Positions 36,289-46,367 of a DNA stretch of 64,000 nt are shown one piece after another. The stretch spans positions 1 through 64,000 of the forward strand of contig NZ_JAXHLU010000015.1 in the NCBI RefSeq assembly GCF_034521915.1, read 5' to 3'. The stretch comes from Fodinibius sp034521915 (GTDB lineage Bacteria > Bacteroidota > Rhodothermia > Balneolales > Balneolaceae). How positions within the stretch are numbered: position 1 is the first letter of the stretch; each line of letters starts with the position of its first letter. The notes below the pieces were generated by a model. That model was given only the letters and a program-made list of their open reading frames with translations, did not search any database and was not told where the DNA came from. The position numbers and the translations under genes are program-made.

Positions 36289-38730
36289 TTATTTGTCCTC
36301 AGGTATGAAGGTCATTGTCTTAAACTGATTTTCATCAAAAAAAGTACTGTCCTGATATAAGAATTTGTATTGACCGTTGAGCCAGCTTTCGGTTTGGTCT
36401 CCATAATATTGCGAAAGGGGATTTCCGGATTGGCCGGTGGGATTGATGGTCCAGGTTTTGCTTAGATCAGAAAAATCAATAATACGTCGGATCGACGGTC
36501 CCAGCACCATTTCATAAGGATCATTCCAGCTGTATTCCCCATTGTTGATGCTCATGTCGTGACCGCTTACAGGATGCGGGCCATTATTAAGCAGATTATT
36601 GACGATTAGTTTTAACGCTTGCGGGGCATCGGGATCTTCGGCGGCTTCTCCAAAAAGCTGGGGTTTGAATGTAATAGTGTGCAACTGCTCCCATCGCCAC
36701 TCAAATGGTTCATTGCCATAGTTTTGCTGAAGGAAATCGATTGCTTCAGCCATACTTTTTTTGATCATATCGTCCCGGGTTTCGGTTGTATCTTCGGTAC
36801 TTACGTCATCAAAAAAGGTGCTCCCGTTTCGTAGAAAGCGGTTGAGCGAGCGAATGGGCATCGAAGAGAATTGAACAAAGTTCTGATAACCCGTTTCGCC
36901 CATTTCGTCGACAAAAGTGTTTTCAGCGAGATGAAGCAAAAATACATCCATTATCGAGGCTGCGGTTTCTGATTTTCCATAACTGAAGTCCCAGTTTTCC
37001 AAGTACGAAATAGCGGGTTCAAATTGTTGCTGCTTGCTGTTTTTTAAGACCGGAAGAATAAGCTTTGAAAGATCCCGTGAGAACTGGGAATAGGTGTCGT
37101 TTTGCATCTGCTGGAACAGTTGTGGGGAGAGTTGTTCATTTTCCGTCAAGTATTGTTCGATCCGATTAATTCGGGATCCTGGTTCCCAATAAACAGAAAG
37201 GTAGTAGGGATAGTTGTTGTTGGCAGGAAAGGTATTGGCATTGGCCACCCAGCCGCGTTCGGGATTAATGATTGTCGGCAGCTGTTCATCAGGAACATAA
37301 CCCTGCCAGTCGTGTTCGGTATTCCAGCCTTCACGCAGTAAAATTGGATTCTCATCGCGAATGGGAATATTTGCCATCGAAAGCTGGGCAATGTTGCCGG
37401 CTTTATCGGCATAAATAAAATTTTGTCCCGGTACTTTAAAATTGTAAGCTCCTTTTTGAAACTCCTCAAAAGATTGTGCCCAGTTCATGGTTAACAGCGC
37501 TTCGATCTCATTTGTTACCTCGTAGCCGGTCCACTGCATAGAAATAACGCGGTCTTTGGTGTATTGCTGTTCGGGATATACATCAGAGATCACAGGTCCG
37601 TGGTTGGTAAGTTTGCGAGTAAAGAGCGTATCGTCAGCTCCTTTAATTTTTATTACTTCTTTTTGGATTTCGAACTCATCATAAACCGCTTCATTTGCCA
37701 GAGAATCAATAACGTATTCGTTGGCATTTTTGGGATTTACAGCCTCCACAAAAAAGTCGGTATCGTCAAGCATGATGTTGGTCAATGACCAGGCCAGGTG
37801 ATCATTTTGCCCTAAAACCACGATTGGAGCACCCGCAAGGGTAGCGCCTGAGAGATTTCTTCCATTTACGTTTAGATGCGTTTCGTACCACTTGCCCGGC
37901 ATATTTAGCCCGAGATGGGGATCACCCGCTAAAAGAGGTGCCCCGGTGGATGACTTTTCACTGCTCACTGCCCAGGCGTTACTTCCTACGTGCGAGCCCC
38001 GCCGACCCATAATTTTATTGAGGTTTTCATTTTTTTCGACCAGGGGCATCAGTGTTTGTGCCCAGCTGGAATCGTTTGTTGAATTTGAAGAAAGAAATCT
38101 GTTATCGGGCAGCAGTTGGGAAAATTTATCCTTCGAAAGGGTATCAGCGAAATAGGCATAGTTTAATTCTGATTTCCATGCCAAGTTTAGCTCCCAGGCC
38201 ATCATCCGTGCCAGGGCAATGGAATGGGTTGGGGTCCACGGTATTGGTTCCATGTCGGCCAGTGTAAATTGTATGGGCAGACTTTTGGGATTGTTTTTGA
38301 CATAGGAGTTTATGCCTGCCGAATAAGCCTGAAGTAAATTTTGGGTAGAGTCGGAAAGAGTGGGAGCGATTTGTTGAGCGATATCCCAAAACCCGAGGGT
38401 ACGCTGCAGTTTGTCGTAGGGGAGGAGATCTTTTCCCAAAAATTCGGCAAAACGACCTTCGGCTGCCATCTGGCTCAAGGTCATCTGCCAAAGGCGATCC
38501 TGGGCGTGGGTGTATCCCAGGGCGTAATACAAATCATGTTTATTATCAGCGTAAATATGTGGAACGCCATGTGTATCCCAGTGGATATTAACCTGTTGCT
38601 GAATGGTACCGTGCGTTTGGGTGGATTGATAATCGGGAAGCGGGCGATAGAACGTCCAGTAGACGGCCAGGCTACCGATCCCAACAATTAAGATGAGTAG
38701 AAAAAGTGTAATGCGTAAAAATTTATTCAT
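36289..38730 (-). CDS. Penicillin acylase family (Ntn hydrolase)
   Basis: 813 aa from the ATG at 38730 (MNKFLRITLFLL); an in-frame upstream extension to 38781 is unlikely. An N-terminal membrane or signal segment (about 5-25) leads to the alpha chain (NIHWDTHGVPHIYADNKHDL). The autocatalytic Ser is about residue 250 in HVGSNAWAVSSEKS, followed by the beta-chain core TGAPLLAGDPHLGLNMPG. Family members hydrolyse amides such as penicillin G, acyl-homoserine lactones or cephalosporins; the substrate cannot be read from sequence. It is a single gene, with the GH3 gene ending the opposite direction away from it. Confidence 0.92.
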   Translation of the reverse strand: MNKFLRITLFLLILIVGIGSLAVYWTFYRPLPDYQSTQTHGTIQQQVNIHWDTHGVPHIYADNKHDLYYALGYTHAQDRLWQMTLSQMAAEGRFAEFLGKDLLPYDKLQRTLGFWDIAQQIAPTLSDSTQNLLQAYSAGINSYVKNNPKSLPIQFTLADMEPIPWTPTHSIALARMMAWELNLAWKSELNYAYFADTLSKDKFSQLLPDNRFLSSNSTNDSSWAQTLMPLVEKNENLNKIMGRRGSHVGSNAWAVSSEKSSTGAPLLAGDPHLGLNMPGKWYETHLNVNGRNLSGATLAGAPIVVLGQNDHLAWSLTNIMLDDTDFFVEAVNPKNANEYVIDSLANEAVYDEFEIQKEVIKIKGADDTLFTRKLTNHGPVISDVYPEQQYTKDRVISMQWTGYEVTNEIEALLTMNWAQSFEEFQKGAYNFKVPGQNFIYADKAGNIAQLSMANIPIRDENPILLREGWNTEHDWQGYVPDEQLPTIINPERGWVANANTFPANNNYPYYLSVYWEPGSRINRIEQYLTENEQLSPQLFQQMQNDTYSQFSRDLSKLILPVLKNSKQQQFEPAISYLENWDFSYGKSETAASIMDVFLLHLAENTFVDEMGETGYQNFVQFSSMPIRSLNRFLRNGSTFFDDVSTEDTTETRDDMIKKSMAEAIDFLQQNYGNEPFEWRWEQLHTITFKPQLFGEAAEDPDAPQALKLIVNNLLNNGPHPVSGHDMSINNGEYSWNDPYEMVLGPSIRRIIDFSDLSKTWTINPTGQSGNPLSQYYGDQTESWLNGQYKFLYQDSTFFDENQFKTMTFIPEDK

Positions 38731-38964
38731 AAGGCAGCATAAAAAGTTGATGGTAGATCGCAAATGTAGCAAACATAGCAATTAATGAGTAACCGGAAAA
38801 AGGTTATGTTTTAATAGTTGATGTATTTATGTAAAAGTTCGTTTGTTTAAAAATAATGTCATACAGTTCGGTTATTTTACCGGTTGAATCGTTGAAAATG
38901 CTTAAGAAAATCGATACTCTCATTCATCAATAATCAACACCTAATTCAATAAATTTTTAGTGAT

Positions 38965-39819
38965 ATGGATATTAAAAAAGTAGCAGTTATTGGCGGCGGC
39001 ACTATGGGAAATGGCATTTGCCATGTATTTGCTATGAACGGCATTCCGGTGAATTTGGTAGAGGTGAATAAAGAGCTGGCGGACGAGGCGTTGGCAACCA
39101 TCGATAAAAACTTGGAGCGCATGGTTAAAAAAGAGAAGATCGATGCCGAGCAAAAAGTGCAAACGCTCGAAAATATTGAGACGCATACCGATACGAGTGA
39201 GGCAGTCAAAGATGTGGATCTGGTTGTAGAAGCTGTTCCGGAGAATTTTGAGCTCAAGAAAAAGGTATTTTCTGACGTCGATAAAGCAGCTCCTGAAGAG
39301 GCGATATTGGCTTCCAATACATCATCCATATCTATAACGAAATTGGCTGCAACGACTTCTCGTCCCGAGCGATTTATTGGCATGCACTTTTTTAATCCTG
39401 TGCCGGTGATGAAGCTGGTAGAGGTTGTTCGTGGACTGGATACGGATGAGGAAGTTGTTGAGACCATAGAAGAAACGGCGAGGCTGTTAAATAAAAATCC
39501 CGTTGAAGTAGCCGATTATCCCGGTTTTGTTTCGAACCGAGTTCTAATGCCGATGATCAACGAAGCGATCTATTGTGTGTATGAGGGTGTGGCTGAGCCC
39601 GAAGATGTAGACCAAGTTATGAAGCTTGGAATGGCGCATCCGATGGGGCCGCTGCGACTGGCTGATTTTATAGGTCTGGATGTTTGTCTGGATATTTTAA
39701 ATGTGCTTCATGATGGATTCAAAGATCCCAAGTATCGACCGTGCCCGTTGCTGGTAAAGATGGTGGATGCCGGAAAGCTTGGAGATAAATCCGGAGAAGG
39801 ATTCTACAAGCACGATTAA
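38965..39819 (+). CDS. 3-hydroxyacyl-CoA (3-hydroxybutyryl-CoA) dehydrogenase
   Basis: 284 aa, the usual length. The NAD fold starts at once: VAVIGGGTMGNGICHVF (residues 7-23). The catalytic region is RPERFIGMHFFNPVPVMKLVE (quoted as RPERFIGMHFFNP and VMKLVE), with His of GMHFF. The C-terminal domain contains NRVLMPMINEA and the helix ending GEGFYKHD. It oxidises (S)-3-hydroxyacyl-CoA in beta-oxidation or reduces acetoacetyl-CoA in butyrate/polyester routes. No partner thiolase or crotonase is adjacent. A terminator follows at 39843. Confidence 0.93.
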   Translation: MDIKKVAVIGGGTMGNGICHVFAMNGIPVNLVEVNKELADEALATIDKNLERMVKKEKIDAEQKVQTLENIETHTDTSEAVKDVDLVVEAVPENFELKKKVFSDVDKAAPEEAILASNTSSISITKLAATTSRPERFIGMHFFNPVPVMKLVEVVRGLDTDEEVVETIEETARLLNKNPVEVADYPGFVSNRVLMPMINEAIYCVYEGVAEPEDVDQVMKLGMAHPMGPLRLADFIGLDVCLDILNVLHDGFKDPKYRPCPLLVKMVDAGKLGDKSGEGFYKHD

Positions 39820-39842
39820 GAAAGTGTTATTTCTAGTTTTTA

Positions 39843-39878
39843 AAACCCTCAGGAGGTTAAACTCTTGAGGGTTTATAT
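39843..39878 (+). terminator. Terminator with AAACCCTCA stem
   Basis: AAACCCTCA (39843-39851) pairs with TGAGGGTTT (39866-39874), then AT-rich tail. The arms share sequence with the larger AAACCCT repeats at 53.5 and 57.3 kb. Confidence 0.75.
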
Positions 39879-39883
39879 TTTTA

Positions 39884-40204
39884 CTACCAAAATTTCCAAG
39901 AGTTTATATAATGCTTGAGGCGGTTGGTAAAACTTTTGCCCTGGACCCATCCGAATACAAAGCATAAGATCAGCAGGGTATATACCAAAACCGTGGTTAA
40001 ACTACTGGCTATGGTTGTTACTTCATGGATACCGGAAAACATATAAATAGCTCCAAGCCCTATACCCGGAAACATCCAGAAAGCGATTATATTAATTAGT
40101 GCAAATCCGAGGAAGGCGCTAAACAAAGCATGAGATAGTCGTTCACCTAAAGTAGGTATCCGCTCGTGATTTCGTTCATCAATATGTAGTCCATTCTCAC
40201 TCAA
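39884..40204 (-). CDS. Small two-helix membrane protein, unknown
   Basis: 106 aa. Charged N-terminal region (about 1-24, many H/E/R), then hydrophobic segments at about 28-55 and 68-88, and a basic tail (KSFTNRLKHYINSWKFW). No family recognised. It converges with the dehydrogenase gene and diverges from the amidohydrolase gene. Confidence 0.65.
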   Translation of the reverse strand: MSENGLHIDERNHERIPTLGERLSHALFSAFLGFALINIIAFWMFPGIGLGAIYMFSGIHEVTTIASSLTTVLVYTLLILCFVFGWVQGKSFTNRLKHYINSWKFW

Positions 40205-40257
40205 TGCAGATCATTTTATTGCTTAATGATTACTAATTTTCTAAAAGTAATTGATAG

Positions 40258-40389
40258 AGAGACCTTTGCAAAATCATACTGTCATCGCGAATGTAATGCG
40301 GCGATCTCCTTTTAAAAGTTTTGATCGGGAGATTGCTTCTCAGGATCGCAATGACAAGCTTATTTTTGGGAGATTTTGCAAGGGCCTCT
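40258..40389. repeat. Dispersed inverted repeat A (TGTCATYGCGA arms)
   Basis: The outer ends, 40258-40275 and 40372-40389, pair at 16 of 18 bases (AGAGACCTTTGCAAAATC against its partner). Inner arms contain TGTCATCGCGA (40280 on) and TCGCAATGACA (about 40345-40355), with GCGATCTCC and GGAGATTGC. The inner arms resemble the very common TCATTGCGA...GCAATCTCC intergenic repeat of many bacteria. Same boundaries as the element at 46.2 kb. Confidence 0.65.
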
Positions 40390-40523
40390 AATAAATAAAA
40401 AAATACCTCTGTGATTTTTATCTATTTCGGTTTTGTAATCTGTAAAAAAATGTTTCGCGTTTCCATTTTTATCATATTCTTGTTATCTGTTGACGTCTAA
40501 ACTCTTATTGAAAACAAATCTTT

Positions 40524-43500
40524 ATGAAATTTTTTAAATCACTTCTTCTCATTGCCTTTTGCACGATGGTTGCTATTCCAAATACTCAGGCAGAAGGCAT
40601 CGAAACTACGCTTTTAACTTATAGTCCGCTTTCGGCGCTGCAGTCTGATACGGTTGATACTGCTAAAACGAAAGAAGCGGATCTTCCTCTTGAAGCTGAA
40701 CGGCTTGTTGATATCAGTACGTCGGAAGGTACTTGGATATCGGTGGATGTGAGTCCTGACGGTCAGCGAATTGCTTTTGATCTGATGGGCGATATCTATA
40801 CGATGCCTTTTGAAGGCGGAAAAGCTGAGCAGCTTACCGATGGAATGGCCTTCGATGCGCACCCGAGGTATAGCCCCGATGGAGAAAATATCCTCTTTAC
40901 TTCTGACCGCGACGGATCGGACGAGGTTTGGTACATGAATTTGGAGAACGAAGAGCTTCATCAGGTCACCAAGGGGAAGGATAATCGTTATCCCTCTGCT
41001 GAGTGGACCCCGGACGGTGATTATATTATTGCTGCCAAAGGGGGATTGACGAACAAATTATGGATGTATCATAAAGATGGGGGAAGTGGCGTACAGCTTA
41101 TTGATGAACCGGAGAATCTGCGAACTATTGATCCGGCCGTAAGTCCCGACGGACGTTTTATTTATTATTCGCGGCGGATGGGAGCTTGGAATTATAATGC
41201 ACAGCTCCCACAGTACCAGGTGGGTATTTATGACCGCGAAAACGGAGAAACGAGTACAATCACATCTCGATATGGCTCGGCATTTACGCCTGTTGTTTCG
41301 CCTGATGGCAAATGGTTGGTATATGGATCTCGTTATGAAGATCAAACGGGGCTTGTAATTCGCAACCGCGATAACGGCGATGAGCGCTGGCTGGCATATC
41401 CCGTTCAGCGCGATGAGCAGGAGTCACGTGCGACAATGGGCGTTTATCCCGGCATGTCATTTACGCCAGACAGCGAGGAGCTGGTGGCCTATTATGGTGG
41501 AAAAATATGGAGAATTCCTGTTGATGGCGGAGAAGCGAAAGAGATTCCGTTTGAAGTGGATACTGAAATTGAGCTTGGTCCGCGTCTGGATTTCGATTAT
41601 CCCATCAGTGATGACAAAGAGGCGATTGCAACACAAATAAGAGACGCCGAGCCGTCCCCCGACGGAGATCAGCTGACATTTACCGTAATGAATAAGTTGT
41701 ATGTAATGGACTTTCCCGATGGCACGCCCCGCCGCGTTACGGACATGGATGTTACCGAGGCACATCCAACATGGTCGCCTGACGGCAAATGGATTGCCTT
41801 TGCAACCTGGGATGAAGATGAGGGAGGACATCTTTACAGAGTGAGACCCAATGGTCAAGGTCTCCGGAAACTTACCGAGCAAGCGGCTGTTTACGGAAGT
41901 CCTGCATGGTCGTACAATAGTGATCGGATTGTTTTCCTGAAAGGTGCCGCAGAAGATTATCACGACGGGCTCGGTCCTGGAGCTTATTTTGGTTCGCTGG
42001 ATGAAATTTCATGGATACCGGCCGATGGAGGAGAGGCGACGTTGGTTGCCAAGGCCGATGGTCGCTCCAATCCGCATTTTGTTAAAAGTAACGACCGTAT
42101 TTATCTCAACGATGATAATACGCTGGTTTCTATTCGTTGGGATGGCACCGACGAGAAAGAATATGTAGAGATGACCGGTATTACAACGGCTGGATTTGGG
42201 AATCAAAATGGCATGCCGCACCAAGAGCGCATATTGCATCCGGTTTCGGCAAAAGAAAACAATCCTCCAAGCGAAGCTTCGCTGATTACTATGGCTCCGG
42301 AAGGGGATCAAGCGCTGGCGCAGATCAATAATGAGATATACGTAGCAACGGTGCCCAAGGTCGGTGAAAAAATCGATATATCGGTTGCAAAACCCGATAA
42401 TGCGCAGTTTCCTGCACGAAAGCTCACTGAGATCGGTGGACAATTTCCGCACTGGAATACGGACGGACGTAAGGTGCACTGGTCGATTGGAAACGGGCAC
42501 TTTGTGTATGATCTGGATGAGGCCAAAGCTTTTGAAGACAGTGTAAAAGCGGCTCAAAAAGCAGAAGAAGAGCAAGAGAAAGAAGGTGAAAACAATGAGG
42601 AGGAATCCAAAGAAGAAAAAGAAGAGGAAAAGTCTGAAAAGGATGAAGCGGAAACACCTGAAAAATACAGTCCGGAAGAATATGCAATTAAGGTTACTTA
42701 TGAACAGGATATACCCGAAGGTATCGTACTTCTGCGAGGGGCTCGCATCATTACGATGGATGGAGATGAGGTTATCGAAAAAGGAGATATTCTGATCGAA
42801 GATAATCGCATCAAAGAAGTGGGAATGACCGGAACCCTTGATGTACCGTCCGGTGCAGAAAGGATTGATGTATCCGGCAAGACCATTATTCCCGGCTTTG
42901 TGGATACCCATGCGCATATGTGGCCAACGTGGGGTATCCACAAGAATGAGATCTGGAATTACTGGGCGAATTTGGCCTATGGTGTGACCACAACCCGAGA
43001 TCCACAGACCTCTACCACGGATGTTCTTTCATACAGTGATATGGTAAATGCCGGAAAAATGCTTGGACCCCGAGTGTATTCCACAGGGCCGGGACTTGGC
43101 TACTGGGCGTATGATATCCGCGATCTGGATCACGCCAAAGATGTAATGAAGCAATACAGTGAGTACTATCATACGAAATATCTTAAGATGTATATTGCTG
43201 GAAATCGCCAACAGCGTCAGTGGATTCTGATGGCTGCAAAAGATCAGAAAATACTACCCACGACAGAGGGGGCCCTGGATTGGAAGATTAATTTAAATCA
43301 GCTTATCGACGGTTATCCCGGCCATGAGCACAACTTTCCAGTTTATCCGATTTATGATGAAGTAGTGGATGTTGTTGCTGAATCTAAAATGGCTGTAACG
43401 CCCACGCTGCTTGTTACCTATGGTGGTCCATGGGCCGAAGAGTGGTTTTATGCCAATGAGGAGCCTTACAAAGATTCCAAACTGTCATTCTTTACGCCTT

Positions 43501-43979
43501 ATGCAGAGCTGGCGTCAAAATCACGGCGACGTGGATTCTGGGCAACCAGAGATGAGCACGCCTTTTACAAGCATGCCGAATTCATGAAAGATCTTGTAAA
43601 TGCCGGTGGCTGGGGCGGTATTGGAAGTCACGGTCAGCTGGAAGGGCTTGGTTACCACTGGGAGCTTTGGGCCGTACATTCCGGTGGAATGAGTAATCAT
43701 AATGCTCTGAAAGTGGCGACGATAATTGGAGCAAAGTCGCTGGGACTTGATCAGGATCTGGGATCCATAGAAAAAGGAAAGTTGGCAGATCTGGTTATTT
43801 TGGATAAAAACCCGCTGGATGAAATTCGCAATACCAACTCGGTCCGATGGGTAATGAAAAATGGTCGCCTGTACAACGGCGAAACCCTGGACGAAATCTA
43901 TCCCCGTAAAAGAAAAGCTCCCGAGCGATGGTGGGGTAATGACAAACCCGCGGGAGGTCTGCCCGGTATAAAAGAGTAA
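40524..43979 (+). CDS. Exported TolB-propeller / amidohydrolase fusion
   Basis: 1151 aa with signal peptide (about 1-23, ending TQAEG). The first two thirds (about 60-670) are PD40/TolB propeller repeats such as VSPDGQRIAFDLMGDIYTMP, YSPDGENILFTSDRDGSDEV and WSPDGKWIAFATWDEDEGG. A Glu/Lys-rich linker (about 676-712) leads to the metal-dependent amidohydrolase (about 725-1135): KTIIPGFVDTHAHMWP gives the HxH ligands, HGQLEGLG a later His, and IEKGKLADLVILDKNPL the family end. Such fusions are common in Bacteroidota-related groups; substrates, possibly peptides or imides, are unknown. The C-terminus ends in a WWGNDKPAGG tail. Confidence 0.9.
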   Translation: MKFFKSLLLIAFCTMVAIPNTQAEGIETTLLTYSPLSALQSDTVDTAKTKEADLPLEAERLVDISTSEGTWISVDVSPDGQRIAFDLMGDIYTMPFEGGKAEQLTDGMAFDAHPRYSPDGENILFTSDRDGSDEVWYMNLENEELHQVTKGKDNRYPSAEWTPDGDYIIAAKGGLTNKLWMYHKDGGSGVQLIDEPENLRTIDPAVSPDGRFIYYSRRMGAWNYNAQLPQYQVGIYDRENGETSTITSRYGSAFTPVVSPDGKWLVYGSRYEDQTGLVIRNRDNGDERWLAYPVQRDEQESRATMGVYPGMSFTPDSEELVAYYGGKIWRIPVDGGEAKEIPFEVDTEIELGPRLDFDYPISDDKEAIATQIRDAEPSPDGDQLTFTVMNKLYVMDFPDGTPRRVTDMDVTEAHPTWSPDGKWIAFATWDEDEGGHLYRVRPNGQGLRKLTEQAAVYGSPAWSYNSDRIVFLKGAAEDYHDGLGPGAYFGSLDEISWIPADGGEATLVAKADGRSNPHFVKSNDRIYLNDDNTLVSIRWDGTDEKEYVEMTGITTAGFGNQNGMPHQERILHPVSAKENNPPSEASLITMAPEGDQALAQINNEIYVATVPKVGEKIDISVAKPDNAQFPARKLTEIGGQFPHWNTDGRKVHWSIGNGHFVYDLDEAKAFEDSVKAAQKAEEEQEKEGENNEEESKEEKEEEKSEKDEAETPEKYSPEEYAIKVTYEQDIPEGIVLLRGARIITMDGDEVIEKGDILIEDNRIKEVGMTGTLDVPSGAERIDVSGKTIIPGFVDTHAHMWPTWGIHKNEIWNYWANLAYGVTTTRDPQTSTTDVLSYSDMVNAGKMLGPRVYSTGPGLGYWAYDIRDLDHAKDVMKQYSEYYHTKYLKMYIAGNRQQRQWILMAAKDQKILPTTEGALDWKINLNQLIDGYPGHEHNFPVYPIYDEVVDVVAESKMAVTPTLLVTYGGPWAEEWFYANEEPYKDSKLSFFTPYAELASKSRRRGFWATRDEHAFYKHAEFMKDLVNAGGWGGIGSHGQLEGLGYHWELWAVHSGGMSNHNALKVATIIGAKSLGLDQDLGSIEKGKLADLVILDKNPLDEIRNTNSVRWVMKNGRLYNGETLDEIYPRKRKAPERWWGNDKPAGGLPGIKE

Positions 43980-44068
43980 ATTTAAGAACTGGAAAGTAAC
44001 CGGTATTTTGAACTGTCAAATATTTGGTAGGCATCACAGTTTATTTAAAACTGAAAAATTATTGAGGT

Positions 44069-45055
44069 ATGGAAACGATTAAAATTCCAACTCCGAGACA
44101 GGTTGAGCAGGCGCGAGAAAAACTGGGCGATAAAGTACGGAGAACGCCAGTTTGGCAATGGGACAGTGATGTCAAGGATCAACTGCTGAGTAAAAAAACT
44201 AACCTTTTTTTGAAGCTGGAGCTCTTCCAGTATGGCGGTAGCTTTAAACCACGAGGGGCCCTGATGAATATGCTGGATCTCTCTGATGAGCAGTTAGAAA
44301 ATGGCGTTACGGCCGTTAGTGCAGGGAATCATGCTATTGCTGTTGCTTATGCTGCCAAATCACTTGGCACAACGGCCAAGGTGGTTATGCCCAAAACCGC
44401 AAATTCGTTTCGAGTTGAGAAGTGTAAATCCCACGGAGCAACAGTTGAGTTAGTCGATGATGTACATCAGGCTTTCGATCGCGTTAAGGAGATCGAAAAT
44501 GAAGAAAATCGAGCATTTATCCATCCTTTTGAAGGAGAGCAAACAGCCCTGGGTACTGCAACCGTGGGACTTGAGTTTGCGCACGATGTCCCGGAATTGG
44601 ACGCTGTAATTGTTCCTATTGGTGGAGGAGGATTATGTGCCGGGATATCAGCAGTCGTTAAACAGATGATTTCTGATTGTAAGGTCTATGGAGTAGAGCC
44701 GGTGGGAGCTGATAGCATGAGCAAAAGTCTAAAAGCAGGAGAGCCGGTCGAAATTGATGAAGTTGATACTATCGCCGATAGTCTGGGAGCACCGCATGCC
44801 GCTCCTTACAGCTTTGGATTGTGTAAGCGTTTTGTGGATGAAGTTGTTACCATAACCGATTTGAAAATGGCGCAGACGATGCGCATGATGTTTGAGGAAC
44901 TGAAGCTAGCCGTAGAACCGGCCGGTGCCTCAGCGCTGGCAGCAGCAACAGGTCCCCTTTCCGATGAAGTGATGGATAAAAATGTAGGAATTATCGTCTG
45001 TGGTACTAATATTGATACGGAGAGTTTTTACAGCATATTGGAGAAAACGAAATAA
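44069..45055 (+). CDS. Threonine/serine dehydratase-like PLP enzyme
   Basis: 328 aa. The PLP Lys is K60 in YGGSFKPRGALMN; the glycine loop is PIGGGGLCAG and the C-terminal Cys/Thr site is IIVCGTNID. Catalytic length only (no ACT domain), so it is like catabolic or broad serine/threonine dehydratase or serine racemase and not feedback-controlled IlvA. It would convert L-Thr to 2-oxobutyrate or Ser to pyruvate. The threonine aldolase gene follows 87 bp downstream, so the pair makes a threonine-breakdown unit. Confidence 0.9.
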   Translation: METIKIPTPRQVEQAREKLGDKVRRTPVWQWDSDVKDQLLSKKTNLFLKLELFQYGGSFKPRGALMNMLDLSDEQLENGVTAVSAGNHAIAVAYAAKSLGTTAKVVMPKTANSFRVEKCKSHGATVELVDDVHQAFDRVKEIENEENRAFIHPFEGEQTALGTATVGLEFAHDVPELDAVIVPIGGGGLCAGISAVVKQMISDCKVYGVEPVGADSMSKSLKAGEPVEIDEVDTIADSLGAPHAAPYSFGLCKRFVDEVVTITDLKMAQTMRMMFEELKLAVEPAGASALAAATGPLSDEVMDKNVGIIVCGTNIDTESFYSILEKTK

Positions 45056-45142
45056 TATCTTCTCATCCGAATGCTGGGTTTACAGTTGGATGAGTGATGT
45101 TGGTATGGTTCTAAATTCTATCAATTTTAAGTATGGTTATTT

Positions 45143-46162
45143 ATGATTGACCTGCGAAGCGATACCGTAACCAAGCCTACCTCCGAAATGCGGAAGGTAA
45201 TGGCCGAGGCTGAAGTAGGGGATGATGTGTTTGGAGAAGATCCCACCGTAAATGCTCTTGAGGAAAAAATTGCTGAAATGTTTGGCTTTGAAGCGGGATT
45301 ATTCACGCCCAGCGGCACCATGGCTAATCAATTAAGTATTAACGCATTAACCGGCCAGGCCGATGAAGTGCTCATCGAGGAAACAGGACATATTTTTAAT
45401 TATGAATCAACAGCCGCTTCGCATCTCTCATCGGTATTGCTTCGACCGTTGAAAGGGGTAAAAGGTAAACTCTCAGCGGAGCTTTTAAAAAATACCATTC
45501 GCGGACAAAATGAGTGGGAGCCCCGAACCTCGGTTATTGCGCTCGAAAATTCTACCAACAAGGGAGGAGGGTGCTGTTATTCGGAGCAAGAACTGGCGAC
45601 AATAAGTTATTTCGCTGACGAAAATAATTTGGCAGTGCATCTTGATGGAGCTCGTATCTGGAACGCTATGACGTCAACTCAAACTGAGCCAACATTTTAT
45701 AGCCGTATTACCGATACTATGTCGGTTTGTTTCAGCAAGGGACTTGGAGCGCCGGTGGGATCGATGGTACTTTCATCCCAAGAAAATATTACCGAAGCAC
45801 GGCGCATGAGGAAAATGTGGGGTGGAGGAATGCGGCAGATCGGGATATTAGCTGCTGCAGCTGATTATGCTATTGACCATCATCTGCCAAAGCTAAAGGA
45901 AGATCATCGCAGGGCTCGAGAACTGGCGGAAGTCATCAATCAATGTTCCGATCTTTCGATCGATTTGGAATCCGTAGAAACCAACATACTTATTTTTGAG
46001 GTCGAAGAAATATCGGCAGAAAAAGCGGTGGAAAAACTTGCTGGAAAGGGCATCAAGGTGGTTCCGTTTGGACCGCAAACGCTTCGTGCGACTTTTCATT
46101 TCCAGATTGATGATGAGGATCTGGAACAAGTGAAAACTGTATTCCAAGATATTTTTGGCTGA
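45143..46162 (+). CDS. ltaE: Low-specificity L-threonine aldolase
   Basis: 339 aa. The N-terminal signature MIDLRSDTVTKPTSEMRKVM is diagnostic. PLP binds K199 in SVCFSKGLGAPVGS; the conserved DGARIWNA and THTGSMANQL-like TPSGTMANQLS are present. It splits L-threonine (and allo-threonine) to glycine and acetaldehyde. It probably works with the dehydratase just upstream. A dispersed repeat follows its stop. Confidence 0.93.
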   Translation: MIDLRSDTVTKPTSEMRKVMAEAEVGDDVFGEDPTVNALEEKIAEMFGFEAGLFTPSGTMANQLSINALTGQADEVLIEETGHIFNYESTAASHLSSVLLRPLKGVKGKLSAELLKNTIRGQNEWEPRTSVIALENSTNKGGGCCYSEQELATISYFADENNLAVHLDGARIWNAMTSTQTEPTFYSRITDTMSVCFSKGLGAPVGSMVLSSQENITEARRMRKMWGGGMRQIGILAAAADYAIDHHLPKLKEDHRRARELAEVINQCSDLSIDLESVETNILIFEVEEISAEKAVEKLAGKGIKVVPFGPQTLRATFHFQIDDEDLEQVKTVFQDIFG

Positions 46163-46184
46163 TTATATTTGCCAATTGTTATTG

Positions 46185-46315
46185 ATAGGCCTTTACAAAA
46201 CCTACTCTTTCGTGTCATTCTGAACTCGTTTCAGAATCCATATATTTTTAACTAGTTTTAAATACAGATTCTGAAATAAATTCAGGATGACATTTTTAGT
46301 TTTACAAAGACCTCT
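46185..46315. repeat. Dispersed inverted repeat A, second copy (TGTCATYCTGAA arms)
   Basis: Inner arms of 26 bp at 46213-46238 and 46267-46292 are inverted with about 22 matches, around a 28-bp AT loop. Outer ends (AGGCCTTTACAAAA at 46187 and its inverted partner ending 46315) match the ends of the 40.3-kb copy. Sits between convergent genes, so it could also act as an RNA hairpin or terminator. Confidence 0.68.
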
Positions 46316-46367
46316 ATAAAAAGTTATTCCCTTTAGCGTACTTATAATGTCTGAGGAGTAAGAAAAA

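Noticed and set aside
42009..42941. 310-codon minus-strand ORF inside the amidohydrolase fusion
   Set aside because: Phe-rich runs come from the reverse of the Glu/Lys linker; the plus-strand gene is certain.
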